Positions 21,038-32,685 of a stretch of DNA of 64,000 bases are shown here, piece after piece. The position numbers and the translations under genes are program-made. Position 1 is the stretch's first letter. Each line of letters opens with the position of its first letter. Source of the DNA: Armigeres subalbatus. Its lineage: Eukaryota > Arthropoda > Insecta > Diptera > Culicidae. The stretch is taken from contig NC_085141.1 in assembly GCF_024139115.2 (NCBI RefSeq), forward strand, positions 380,449,278 through 380,513,277, given 5' to 3'. The notes below the pieces were generated by a model that saw nothing but the letters and a program-made list of their open reading frames with translations, ran no database searches and was not told the origin of the DNA.

Positions 21038-22817
21038 GGGTTGTTGAGCAGAGAAAAATATGAGGTTTTTTAAAGTTTAACATAAAGAGCATGCTTTTCT
21101 GATCTCCAACATATTTTTATTTTGTTTGTAAACCTCCCGCATAATTCTAAACCATATTTGAATCATATCTCAGATTGTTTGTGATGATAAATAACATTGA
21201 CATTACCATTCGAATTATCATATGTAAAAACAATAAACATACCTCAACATAAACGGTATGAACATCATGATATATTGTATTCGTCAAATCTACTATTTGG
21301 GTAATGGGCGGTTAAGTATAATTACCATTCAAAAATGGCTATTTCCCGGTACATATTTTTCGGCATACAGCATATGTTATGGTAGTGATACAATCCGTTC
21401 TCTCAGATTCTAACAATTAGCAATATAAATAAGATACAGTATGACCATATAGAGAAAAACGCCGTACCATATCCTCTGATGTTTGAAATATTTCATATTT
21501 TTGGAATAGTCATGGAAAAATAAAATGAATTTTGAAACAAGAGTAAATATCATTGCAACTCATATTTTTATTAGCACATTCGATTTATTAGGTAATCCAT
21601 CGTCATCGCATGAAAAAAAAGTAATTCTATTCTTCGCTGTTGCTGTTGCTGGGCGACAATTGCCGCGACCCTATTACTAGATCGCTGCATGTGAGGTTTC
21701 TTTAACACGTCCATACCAACGGGACCGCCGCGTCGCATTTGTTTGGAGCGCCCTTAATGCGAGGCAGGACAGCAATCTTGGAGAATCCGGAAGCCGACTG
21801 CGATATTTCCCCGATGTTGATTTTTTTCTGCAATGGATGCATAAGGTCAATACAATTGTAAATATTCATAAAACGCTTAAGATAAACATACCTTGTCGCC
21901 AACGATAGAATAAAAGCATGGATTATTCCGAGGTTAATCTGATGAAATCTCCGGCCGAGAGAACCTGAAAATTTTCATTCATCAAAGTAAGAATTGTATT
22001 AGCCATTTAGACCAGCTATTTCATACTGTTTCGATTTACTTACTTTTTTTTTCTTTTGATCCAATAGAGTTTAAAATTTCCATTCGAACAGATATTCATA
22101 GTATACTGACACGAAAAAACTAAACATAATTAAATCTATAACTCCAAAATCCTGGCATGGCAGCTGGCTCAGGCAGGTGGTGAAATTGCACATATGACAC
22201 ACACTTAATGCAGAAGTTCAATTCAAATCGTAGTTTTACCTTTCGAAGATACAATTTTTTGATGTATTTGTGGCAGAGCGATGATTTTTTGTTGCGCTGT
22301 TCTGCTATCACGCATTACCATACCATAAATAATTCTGTTATGTTCTAGTGAGGTTTAATTATTAATTTTGTTCTTATTTGGAGTACAAGAAATTATAGAG
22401 GGACGTCATGCTATGTGTTAACCGCCTGTAGTATCGGTAATTTACAATCGAGTATAATATTAATTCTCAAGTAATATAATGTCGCAACATAAATGGACAA
22501 TGACATTAATTGTAACAACACGGGCTATTTCATTTGAATAATATCTACCAATCTGCAGATGGTATTTAGTTATGCGGGCTTTTATTTTCATTTTTGTATA
22601 GCAAACAATAAGCCATTTTTATCGATAGAATGACACTAACATTCATAGAATGACAGTTGGCCCATGCAGCATAAGAACAAATTTTTAGTCCCATATAAAT
22701 TTAAAATGCAAATTAAAAATAGTTCCGGGGCTCCAAAAATTCTGAAAAATTGGGGTTAGGCTCAGTTTTTTATGCAGATTCAGAATATGTAAAAACATGT
22801 ATACCCCTAAACAACCC
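21038..22817 (-). mobile_element. MITE family A, variant copy 7, split by a 1.44 kb element
   Basis: The left part starts GGGTTGTTGAGCAGAG and the right part ends CTAAACAACCC, with AATT at 21034-21037 and 22818-22821. It belongs to the same variant subfamily as the copy at 32174. It sits in a family B element at GACCA/TGGTAG; the uninterrupted site GACCAAATTTGGTAG is present at about 31470 and 40751. Confidence 0.85.
21136..22578 (-). mobile_element. 1.44 kb TIR element carrying exon-like fragments
   Basis: The ends CCCGCATAATTCTAAACCAT and (inverted) CCCGCATAACTAAATACCAT are inverted repeats. Comparison with the intact MITE A variant at 32174 shows that exactly this segment is inserted, with a CT flank on each side. 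On the minus strand the interior has splice-like structures: AAAATTTTCAG before 21964-21892, ending GACAAG/GTATGT, then CATTGCAG before 21837, which continues with open sequence (QSASGFSKIAVLPRIKGAPN in one frame). No transposase was recognised. The exons were not identified. Confidence 0.65.
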
Positions 22818-22821
22818 AATT

Positions 22822-23152
22822 TGGTAGCACGATAAGAGCGCTGCTATTTGATGAACTGTCAAATCTAACCATGCTCCGGAGCAGGGTTATTTTTAACCAC
22901 TGCGAAATAACCATCGAACTGTCAAATTTTAACTAAAAGTTAAACGAATCGGTGGAATGGTTCACAGCCTAATACTAAGGACACACCTGTAGTACTTATA
23001 CCATGGTACAAGAGGACAAGAAAATTATTCCAAGACTATCTTTGATAAAGACAATAATCGGTACGGTACTCATTTCAAGATTCTTGTACCATGGTACTTA
23101 TACCACCAGTGTGTCATTAGTATAAAATGCTCGCGGCTGATAGATGCTCTTA
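22822..23152 (+). mobile_element. Right part of a MITE family B element
   Basis: TTGGTAGCACGATAAGAGCG and the following GCTGCTATTTGATGAACTGT match 31486-31510, and ATGCTCGCGGCTGATAGATG then CTCTTA match the right end of family B. It carries a small TA-flanked MITE at 22975-23120. The left part continues before 21034. Confidence 0.7.
22975..23120 (+). mobile_element. TA-flanked 146-bp MITE
   Basis: CTAAGGACACAC at the left and GTGTGTCATTAG at the right are inverted ends, flanked by TA. The inner palindrome includes CCATGGTACAAGA on both sides. Confidence 0.75.
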
Positions 23153-24471
23153 CACAGAAAGAAAAATCATTTATCAAATTAAAAAAAACGTTGGTTAAAA
23201 TAAAAAGTTGCGTTGGTTCTTTTTCGTAGAGAGTTCGGTATGTTCAAAATAAAAGTACAAACACTTTTGTTATATCCAGGTTTCAAAAGTGACATGCAGC
23301 TCTGAAAATAAAAGTACAAACTTTTTAAAATAATATTGAGGAACTATGAAATCAAAATAGACACACTATAGAAAAAAAAGTTTAATATTTTAAATTTGAA
23401 ATGAAGTTTAACTCTGTCACCTGCCCAAGTCACCCCCTGCCCACGAATTTTTTCCTCCACCCCAAAGTTTGTATCAATAGTTTTTATGTCATGGAAAATA
23501 TGTTTATTTTTATTTCATTTCCAACTTGTGTTCGTATGCACATTGATAATTGGCCACATAGTTTGCTCCTTCGTCAATAAACCATCTGGTTCAATGATTT
23601 AGTCGGCATTTTGGATCTGTAAAAAATAAACAACGATAATAACGAAGCGGTAAACTCAATGTTATTAATCAAACAAACCTGTTTCTCGGCTTCCACAGTG
23701 TCGTCATATGAATGTCCATTGCTCCTATCCGATTAGTAAAAGCCTCTTTGGGTGAACCGCCTTGTCCTCAACGGTTCTTTGTCAGCCAGTGGCCTAGTGA
23801 AAATAAAAAAAATGGTTTTTATTTATCACGAAGCTGAAAAATAAGCCAAATGTCGATTGAACTAACCTGATGATATAAATAAATATAGTATCCGTTCTTC
23901 TGAAGCACTTAAGCTGTTCGGGATGCGACGTTTTTAATGGTATTCGGACGATTGCCCCTCGCGACGGATGAATATCATTCTGAGAAGACCGGGTGCGGGA
24001 AAAACTGCGGATGAATACACTGTAAGAAATGATTCTGATATTTTGGCATACTAGAATTGCATTTCACTTTTAAGAAGCGTGATGCTAATTTCTAAAGCCT
24101 TCTTATTGGTTTAGATAATTCAATAAAGATTAGATCCCATTTTGTAATACTTTGAAGTGTTTTTCACCATGTTATTCGAAATGTTTTCAAACTGAGAATC
24201 TATTAATTTAAATAAAAATGTTTTTATTTTTTTGGGGTGCCCAAATCTAATGCCTTTTACTGATTTGTTTATAGTGCGATTTGACAGTTTTACAGTTTTA
24301 ACAGTGAAAGTGTGAACTTTTAAATAAATTAACAGAACTGATTAAACATACTTTTAGAATGATAAACTAACTTTCGCGGTATACAATTTCACTTTTAATT
24401 TGAACAAAATATCGCACTTTTCAATTGTAAAGTACAACATATTTGAAGAAACAATATTTTTTGTTTCTGTG
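23153..24471 (-). mobile_element. 1.3 kb TA-flanked element carrying exon-like fragments
   Basis: The ends CACAGAAAGAAAAAT and TTTGTTTCTGTG are imperfect inverted repeats flanked by TA. On the minus strand two segments read as exons: about 24020-23867 ends CATCAG/GTTAGT, and 23793-23679 follows TTTTCACTAG and ends AAACAG/GTTTGT. Across that junction one frame stays open with matching phase (HPEQLKCFRRTDTIFIYIIR then PLADKEPLRTRRFTQRGFY) before a stop. No transposase and no known protein family recognised. Confidence 0.6.
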
Positions 24472-24473
24472 TA

Positions 24474-26139
24474 GACGATCCCCACCGATGTGTATCCAAA
24501 TGGGTGTCTAATATAGGAACGAAATGCGTTCATATTTTATTTATGCACTTGTTCTCGCACCGGTTGTTTCTATCAAGGTTGTTGAAGTGCAATCATGCTT
24601 CGCACCGGTGGTGAATATCCGGTTGCTATTGAGGCAAACACGGAAATAAATAAAATCAGGAAAAAAATATTATTTATTTTCAAATCTTTCAGAACGCGCC
24701 CCAACTTTTGTAATATAAATATGTGCGTAATACATTTTGTGATTATCAGATTAGCTAGACACACATCTGCTAGGTGGCGCTAGCTTATATGCAATAATTA
24801 AGTGAGGTGGATATCTCGAGATCTATAAGACTTAGAAAGATTTTGTCTTCTACAAAGTTGTTCGGGTAGCCATAACATTTATGATGGAGACTAGTTTTGT
24901 TTGGAATTCATACGCATATCGGCGCTAGTGTATGAGAAATAACCTGTTAGGTTAAATATTTCTAAATCCGTTAGAGTAAGAAAGTGGCCATCTTCTACAA
25001 AGTTATCCGAATTATCTGTTAGGTTGGTTATTATGTAAGATTTAAAAGGGTAGTCAAAACCAGAAGTTTAGTTTGAAACCGCAATACTCGTTAGCGCTCG
25101 AGTTGAGTCGAATCGAATCAAGTACGAGACACTGAAGATGGTCTTACCGTCTTACTGTAGTATCTGTCAAAGGGGCCATCCAGAAACCACGTGGTCATAT
25201 TTTTGAAGATTTTCAACCCCCCCTCCCCCCATGTGGTCTATCGTGGTCATTTGGCAGACCCCCTCCCCTTTGAACCACGTGGTTTTTGTTGCAAGCACAA
25301 AATTAAAAAAACCTATGTAACTAAAACATATGGTTAATCCGATCAATTTTGAAGATGGACAATTTCAACTGATTCAAAATCAAACTAAAACCCAGCATGG
25401 AAATTATAAATTTTCATTATTTCGAAGATTTTTATGATGTTATCATGTTGTAATGTGTATCAGGTATTAGGTTATCTAGAACTCGCATACCTTCGATGCA
25501 TCAGGAGGATACCAAAAAATGCGGACTTGCGAATATGTTATAAAAATTTCGAGAAAAATTTGTAATGGTTTAGAAATTTTCCAAAATATCCCTATATTTT
25601 TTAATTTCTTTATTGGTGATTTTTTTAAATACATAATTGCAATTTTTGCTTTTACAAGTGCTAATTTATTATTGTTTTGTGGAAAATTTTCAACTGTTTT
25701 TGGAAATTTTGCATTATTTGCAGTAATTCTATATTTATTTAATACTCATACCCTGATTTCTTTATTGGCAATTTCCAATTCTATTATGGAAAATTTCTAT
25801 TTTTTCTCTGATAAACAATCTAGAGCTGGCTCATCTCTCAAAATTTCTAATTCTTCATTGAAATTTTATTTTGATATTGACTCGTGGAATCCAATGATGC
25901 CATACTAAACATATTTTCTCGGTAACTCTGATGTCTTTCGAATAATTTACCAAGGAACTTCTATTCCATATCTCGAATATGCTTCAGTCAATGGTCTTTT
26001 CATAAGCGACTCATAAAAGAATGAATTTATTATAGATCAATTATCATTTTGGAGTTCGGATCATTCGATTTATCCAATTAACCAAATTATGAATGATGTA
26101 TGATATAATATCCCATAAGGTACATTGGGTTGATATGAC
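24474..26139. other. AT-rich intergenic sequence with a MITE
   Basis: No gene recognised. About 25166-25285 is a hAT-type MITE remnant (GGGGCCATCCAGAAACCACG and inverted AACCACGTGG). 24790-25010 is related, inverted, to the 145-bp repeats at 30751. A 129-codon frame at 25519-25908 is AT-rich and low in complexity. Confidence 0.4.
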
Positions 26140-26143
26140 AATT

Positions 26144-26805
26144 GGGTTGTTTAGCTCAGAAAAATATCGAGTTTTTTGCAGTTTAATATAAAGAGCATGC
26201 TTTTCTGATCTCCGACATATTTTTATTTTGTTTGTAAACCTTTTATTTACATTTTTAAGGCCAGTATCGACTTAAAAAGTAGAGAGGTTACGGAATTTTG
26301 TTCAATATTACCAAGAGGAATTTTGACAACTGATCTGCATGGAGCAAATTGTCACTTTTACTTACGGAATAATCGAGCAGAATATTTTTCCGAAAGTAAA
26401 GTGACAGCTCCCATTACTTTGCGTGGGAACCTTACAAATGCCAATTTTGTTTTTTGTTCTTTTCATGTGGATACTGTTGTAAGAATTTTGTTGCGATTCT
26501 TTACTTTTCCGATTCAGTGAACGGAATTTAACATGTGATTGAGATAGAAAAAGAAATTTCTTTTGAACACGATACCAACCTTTATACAGCAAACAATAAG
26601 CCATTTTAATCGATAGAATGACACTAACATTCATAGAATGACATTTGGCCCATGCAGCATAAGAACAAATTTTTAGTCCCATATAAATTTAAAATGGAAA
26701 TTAAAAATAGTTCCGGGGCTCCAAAAATTCTGAAAAATTGGGGTTAGGCTCAGTTTTTTATGCAGATTCAGAATATGTAAAAACATATATACCCCTAAAC
26801 AACCC
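26144..26805 (-). mobile_element. MITE family A, copy 3, split by a Harbinger-like MITE
   Basis: The ends GGGTTGTTTAG and CTAAACAACCC are flanked by AATT (26140-26143 and 26806-26809). After removal of 26258-26581 and one TTA, the sequence is collinear with the intact copies. Confidence 0.9.
26258..26581 (+). mobile_element. 324-bp PIF/Harbinger-like MITE
   Basis: Ends AGGCCAGTATCG and, inverted, AGGTTGGTATCG; flanked by TTA at 26255-26257 and 26582-26584. A 3-bp TTA/TAA duplication is characteristic of PIF/Harbinger. The boundaries are exact because the host MITE exists uninterrupted elsewhere in the window. Confidence 0.8.
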
Positions 26806-26809
26806 AATT

Positions 26810-28932
26810 GTTATTTGTACAAGCTACTACACTGCCGTTCTACGCATAATTGTCCCATGTACATAGGAAATCCCAGCAAACATGGGACAAATATGCGTAT
26901 GACGGCAGTACAGACTTTTTAGTTAAAAAAATTATGTTGAGCTTTTTAATGGAATGTCTTTACTTGTCATAAGACGAGTTTGTACCTTCCCATTTAATTC
27001 CACCACTTGATTGTACCTTGACAGATACGTATTTCGACCTCAACAGTAAGGTCGTCTTCAGTGTTTCGTACTTGACTCGACTTAGGTTATACAAAACTTT
27101 TAGGTTTTGAAAAACGTCCTGGAAGTCGTATTGTTTGAACTACTTAATCATCCAAGTCCGTGAACCCAGTGCTTCTAAGGCCCTACAAAAAAGGCATAGT
27201 CATTGTGCAGCTTGATGTTGACTCAAGATAATTTTGGGTACCTTGTCTCTTAGATCTCATGTTAATGGAAATTAGGATCCTTTGCTTATTTCATCGGATT
27301 GGGTACATACCGATGATGAGGACATTACAAATGTCATGATTGATCACCCGAGAAGTCGTGGGCTGAACTTGAGAGCAATCACTGGCTTAACGTTCAGGAT
27401 GACCCATCTTTTCTGAGTGTTCAGAATGATTCAAACATTTCAACTTCATTTGCATGCTCTTAGAATCGAAATCTTCCCAAAGTTTCGGATAACTGAGTTT
27501 TCAGGGTCAGTCAAATTTGAGCTCCCATATTTTTTTCTGTAAAACCAATATCTAGATGAACAATTTTACTGAAGAAAATGGTGGTCTAGCTCTCTTGTGT
27601 GATTTAATAGACAATCTAAAACGCTGGGCATATATGACCCATCCGTCCTGAAAGGGTTGAGATTTGTTTTGGAATTCAATTTCAATCGTTATTATAACAC
27701 TATTTATTACCTAGATTGTTTTAGGAATTGGAGTGTTTTTTTCTGGAACACTGCCACTTTTTTCATATCGCCGGACTCTTCTTAGTTCTAAGACCCTTTT
27801 ATGAATTTAAAAAGCATTTTATTTAGAATTTCATGTTGATTTTTTAAATGCAAACTTCTCTATGTCATAACCTTTTTCATACGCACTACTAGAATTTTGT
27901 GCATTATTGATCGAAAAATTTAAAAATGCACCTAAATGTTCTAATTAGGTGCATTATTAAATTTTTCGATCAATTAGCCTAATTATTCAATACCATAAGA
28001 ACTAGGCTTCTTAATCCTAAATAATTGCCTATATGTATTGCTTGGATGAATTTTAAATTCCAAGATCTTCCTAATTTTCAAGAATAATTATTCTGGAGTT
28101 GCAAGGGAAACCCTTCAGAATAGACCCTTTAGAAGAAATTCTTCGGAGTCTCCACGGAAAAATCTTCAGTATTTCAACGATTTTTTTTTCGAAATTCTGT
28201 GGAAAAGTTCCTAAAAAAGGTTCGGTAGAAATTTTGAAGAACTAGAAGAATCCGTAGAAGGATCTTAAATGCATATTTACGATGAAAATTCTAATAAACA
28301 TCAAATTCCGAAGAACTTCCGGTATAAATTAGAAAAAAATCCAGCTTACTTTTTTTACAGAATCTCTAAAGATTTTTTTCAAAATCCTGGGCAAATTTAA
28401 TTTAATCTTAGAAATTTTCAGCAGTTTTTTTAATTTCCAAAAGAAATTATTTGGAATATACCAAAATATTTCGGATGGAAATTCCTAAGATTTTCCAGTA
28501 GAAAATCGATGAAAAGTTCATCTAAAACACCAATAATGAATTTCCCGAGGATATTTCGATGTTTTTACAAGTGGAAATAACGAAAAAAATTGCACTTTTG
28601 TAGTACTTGTGAAGGTTGTACTTTAGAAGCAATTCCAATAGAAATTCCTTAGAAAATTAAATCAAAATTTTAAAGATTTTCTGATGTGAAAATTCCTTAA
28701 AATTTTTAAATCATTTCTTGTGCTTCTTTGCATGGTAAAGATTTAAAGCAATGTTTAGCTGAACCTACAAAGAAATCAAAATGACTTTCCGAAGAAGAAT
28801 GAATTTCCCATGAAATTTTGGAAGAATTTATGGTGCAAATTAAAAAAAAACACGAACCTTGTGAATTCTAAAGATTTATTCTTTGAAAATCCAAAGTATT
28901 TGTTAAAGATAATCCATAGACTCTTCCGTGGA
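26810..28932. other. AT-rich intergenic sequence
   Basis: No gene recognised. 26940-27130 holds a widespread-looking repeat (TTTAATTCCACCAC, then ACAGATACGTATTTCGACCT) that also appears, in part and inverted, near 25100-25165. 28080-28900 is degenerate sequence full of AATTC, GAAAATC and TTCCGAAG phrases. Confidence 0.35.
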
Positions 28933-28936
28933 AATT

Positions 28937-29271
28937 GGGTTGTTTAGCTCAGAAAAATATCGAGTTTTTTGCAGTTTAATATAAAGAGCATGCTTTTCTG
29001 ATCTCCGACATATTTTTATTTTGTTTGTAAACCTTTTATTTACATTTTTATACAGCAAACAATAAGCCATTTTAATCGATAGAATGACACTAACATTCAT
29101 AGAATGACATTTGGCCCATGCAGCATAAGAACAAATTTTTAGTCCCATATAAATTTAAAATGGAAATTAAAAATAGTTCCGGGGCTCCAAAAATTCTGAA
29201 AAATTGGGGTTAGGCTCAGTTTTTTATGCAGATTCAGAATATGTAAAAACATATATACCCCTAAACAACCC
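28937..29271 (-). mobile_element. MITE family A, copy 4 (intact)
   Basis: 335 bp with ends GGGTTGTTTAG and CTAAACAACCC, flanked by AATT at 28933-28936 and 29272-29275. Near-identical to copies 2 and 5. Confidence 0.92.
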
Positions 29272-29489
29272 AATTCTAAATAATGCCTCGAATAAAAAAA
29301 ATATTTGGAAAATTTAAAAAATGTGATAGAATTCACAAAGAGCGTAAAAAATATCATTTCAAAATTCCAAATTTGAAAACAAAAATCCAAAAACAAAAAA
29401 TCAACGGTAATATCAAAGTGTTTCATGTGGCATTGGCTATTTAATTTCTCATGAAAATTCAGAAGATTTTTTCTTGAAAAATTTAGAAG

Positions 29490-29765
29490 TCTTCTTCTTC
29501 TTCTATGGCTCCATATTCCAACTGGAAGTTGGTCTGCTTTTCAACTTAGTTTATTCTTTTAGCATTTCCTCAGTTATAAATTGAAAGTTTTAAATGCCAG
29601 CAATTGTACGATTATATATCTTGTGTAGCAAGTACGAAAGATACATTATACCTAGGATGTCGACAATGTTTGACACCCGAAAACATCCTAGACAGGAACG
29701 AGAATCGAACTCGTCATCTCCGGATTGGCAATCCTATGCCTTTGGTCGTAAGGCTAACTGGAGAC
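29490..29765 (-). mobile_element. tRNA-related SINE, minus strand
   Basis: Begins CTTCTTCTTCTTCTATGGCT; inverted box B GAGAATCGAACTCG lies near 29700; ends GTAAGGCTAACTGGAGAC. Same subfamily as 12165, 15896 and 34971. Confidence 0.8.
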
Positions 29766-30630
29766 TAAACATTTTGAAGTGCACTCCCCAAAATGTTCGA
29801 AAAACTTATTTTGGAAATGAAATAGAATTTCTGGTGAAGATTCGGAAGAACTTGTCGAAGAAATTCATTAGAATGTAAAAAAAATATGAAAATATGAACA
29901 TTTTTTTCCACCGAAAATTATATGTATTTCCCACGAGACTGTTTTGAATTTTCAGACAGAATTCACATAGAATTTTTCTCGGCATTTACACTGGCGATAT
30001 TTTGTTTTTTTTTATGACCAATTTGTAGCAAAATTTACAAGCAAAATTTTCCAGAGAAAATTGTTCAAAAAACATTCTGAATGCTAGCACTTTATCAGGA
30101 TTGTATGAAGTAAGGTCAAAGTTTTTACAGGAAATTTTTTTACTGGATTTTTCCTGAATATCCACAAGACATTCTTTTGAAGGTTTTTCTTGAATTATTG
30201 TAAAAACATGAACAGTTTTCAAAATTGTAGCTGTAGTCCGCTGATGCAAAAGTGTCGGCGGCGTGATGCCAAAAACCATCTGCGGCGGAATTTTAAAAAA
30301 ATATTTTTTCATTTTTCTTTCCCAATTTTTTTGGTGAAAATTGAGACTGAAACGCAACCTGCTTTTTCGTTTATTTTTTTTTTATGGAAAAAGGATCTAA
30401 AGCTAAGTTGGCCAAATAACTCAGATATGCATCGGCGTTGCGACCGACGCTGCGTTACCGGGTTTTCTCGATGCTTAATGCTAAATTCTTTTTAACACTG
30501 AGTTGAAAAGACGCTACGTGGGCATCGGCCCTAAGATGCGCTTTGCGTTTAATGATTAAATCATTAAATTTTGATGATTTGTATTTTTTACACCGCTATT
30601 GTTATTTACCAAAAATTGTCGTGTTAAAAA
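29766..30630. other. AT-rich intergenic sequence
   Basis: No gene recognised; homopolymer-rich A/T sequence with opposite-strand shadow frames. Confidence 0.35.
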
Positions 30631-30631
30631 A

Positions 30632-30745
30632 ACCACGTGGTTCGAGAGCAACACCCCCCCTCCCCCCATGTGGCTTATCGTGGTCATTTTCCAAACCCCC
30701 CCCCCTCCCCCCCTATATGACCACGTGGTTTCTGGACGGCCCCAT
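30632..30745 (+). mobile_element. hAT-type MITE remnant
   Basis: AACCACGTGGTTCGAGAG at the left and CCACGTGGTTTCTGGACGGC at the right form an inverted pair around C-runs. It is the same family as the one at 25166, and its CCGTCCA terminus resembles the MITE at 9666. Confidence 0.65.
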
Positions 30746-30750
30746 ATCTA

Positions 30751-31185
30751 ACCTAGCAGGTTATTTCTTATACACTAGCGCCACCAAGCGTTTAAATCTT
30801 AATCTAAACCTGCCTTGATCGTAATGGTTTTGACCACCCGAACAACTTTGTAGAAGGCGGCAATATTCTAAAAATTACATATTTTGAGATACCTGACCTA
30901 TCAGGTTATTTCCAATTCACTAGCGCCGCCAAGCGGTTGTATTTCAAATTAAATTTGTTTTCGTCATGATGGTTTTGACCACCCGAACAACTTTGTAGAA
31001 GACGCCAATATTCTAAAAAATCCAGATTTCGAGATATCTAACCTATCAGGTTATTTCATATGCACTAGCGCCGCCAATCAGTTGAAATCCAAACTAAACT
31101 GACCTCCATCACAATGGTTTTGATGATGAGTACCCGAACAATTTTTCAGCAGACGGCAGATTTTTTATTTATGGGTTACTTTATA
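30751..31185 (+). repeat. Three tandem copies of a 145-bp unit
   Basis: ACCTAGCAGGTTATTTC at 30751, ACCTATCAGGTTATTTCC at 30896 and ACCTATCAGGTTATTTCA at 31041 are spaced exactly 145 bp. Each is followed by CACTAGCGCC and by CCCGAACAACTTTGTAGAAG or a variant. Diverged inverted relatives lie at 24790-25010. Confidence 0.88.
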
Positions 31186-31356
31186 TTTCCGTGTGATGGT
31201 TTGGCAACGGTTGGAACGGGTCGCCAAATTTGCCAACTCGCTATTCACCGAAGGTTGCGTTTACATTTCCCAAACCCGTTTACCAACGACCGGTGCGAGT
31301 TCGCGTCATGATAGAGGTTGCTATTATGGCTTTATTTACGCACTGGTGGGGATCGT

Positions 31357-31664
31357 CTTAGAGCAAGATTACCGGTGGTGAGTTTGAGCCGTTTGGCAGC
31401 GCAGTATCATTACTTGACACTTTACCGGTCGCTACTAAACGCGTTGCTATAACAGTAGCGCGACTGACAGATGACCAAATTTGGTAGCGCGATAAGAGCG
31501 CTGCTATTTGATGAACTTTCAACTGTCAAACGTCACCGGTACGGAATACAGTAACCAAATTGAGAGCCGAAAATAGTGACCGATATGGAAACGAGTGACG
31601 AAACTAAAATGAAAGCGCTGAGCGGGTGATTAAAATGCTCGCGACCGATAATGATGCTCTTAGA
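31357..31664 (+). mobile_element. MITE family B (complete)
   Basis: Left end TTAGAGCAAGATTACCGG; right end CCGATAATGATGCTCTTA is its approximate inverse. The interior includes CTACTAAACGCG, GACCAAATTTGGTAGCGC and GCGCTGCTATTTGATGAAC. The second full copy is at 40634. Confidence 0.75.
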
Positions 31665-31834
31665 GCCTTTTATATTAGGCTTTCAGCGATCGTGTACGTA
31701 CACGCACGTTTCACTCACACTTTTACTCGGTTTGTTTGCAACCACGAGCAGCTGTCACGGCAAAATCAAATGGGATTGTTTGCAACCACGAACCTGCGTT
31801 CGTGTTGGTGAGAAATGTCGGCGAGACCCTAATT

Positions 31835-32169
31835 GGGTTGTTTAGCTCAGAAAAATATCGAGTTTTTTGCAGTTTAATATAAAGAGCATGCTTTTCTGAT
31901 CTCCGACATATTTTTATTTTGTTTGTAAACCTTTTATTTACATTTTTATACAGCAAACAATAAGCCATTTTAATCGATAGAATGACACTAACATTCATAG
32001 AATGACATTTGGCCCATGCAGCATAAGAACAAATTTTTAGTCCCATATAAATTTAAAATGGAAATTAAAAATAGTTCCGGGGCTCCAAAAATTCTGAAAA
32101 ATTGGGGTTAGGCTCAGTTTTTTATGCAGATTCAGAATATGTAAAAACATATATACCCCTAAACAACCC
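31835..32169 (-). mobile_element. MITE family A, copy 5 (intact)
   Basis: 335 bp, standard ends, with AATT at 31831-31834 and 32170-32173. Its right AATT is also the left flank of copy 6. Confidence 0.92.
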
Positions 32170-32173
32170 AATT

Positions 32174-32508
32174 GGGTTGTTGAGCAGAGAAAAATATGAG
32201 GTTTTTTATAGTTTAACATAAAGAGCATGCTTTTCTGATCTCCAACATATTTTTATTTTGTTTGTAAACCTTTTATTTTCATTTTTGTATAGCAAACAAT
32301 AAGCCATTTTTATCGATAGAATGACACTAACATTCATAGAATGACAGTTGGCCCATGCAGCATAAGAACAAATTTTTAGTCCCATATAAATTTAAAATGC
32401 AAATTAAAAATAGTTCCGGGGCTCCAAAAATTCTGAAAAATTGGGGTTAGGCTCAGTTTTTTATGCAGATTCAGAATATGTAAAAACATGTATACCCCTA
32501 AACAACCC
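32174..32508 (-). mobile_element. MITE family A, variant copy 6
   Basis: 335 bp, left end GGGTTGTTGAGCAGAG, right end CTAAACAACCC, flanked by AATT at 32170-32173 and 32509-32512. It differs from copy 5 at many scattered positions, so it is a distinct subfamily rather than a local duplication. It ends 177 bp upstream of the GM130 start codon. Confidence 0.9.
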
Positions 32509-32685
32509 AATTGGGTACCCAAGCTTTTACCAACAAAAAAAATGAGAGTATATGTGCCATGCAGCATAAATCAGAGCTTTTTCGACGAATCACCCCTTGC
32601 TATCATCATTTCAGTTTGTTTATGCGATGATCACAAATAAATGCGCAATCAATCTGTCAAATTTAACGCTGAAAAAAAAACAATC

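Noticed and set aside
25519..25908. 129-codon hydrophobic frame
   Set aside because: Very AT-rich, Phe/Ile/Asn/Leu composition expected by chance; no splice or promoter context, no known family.
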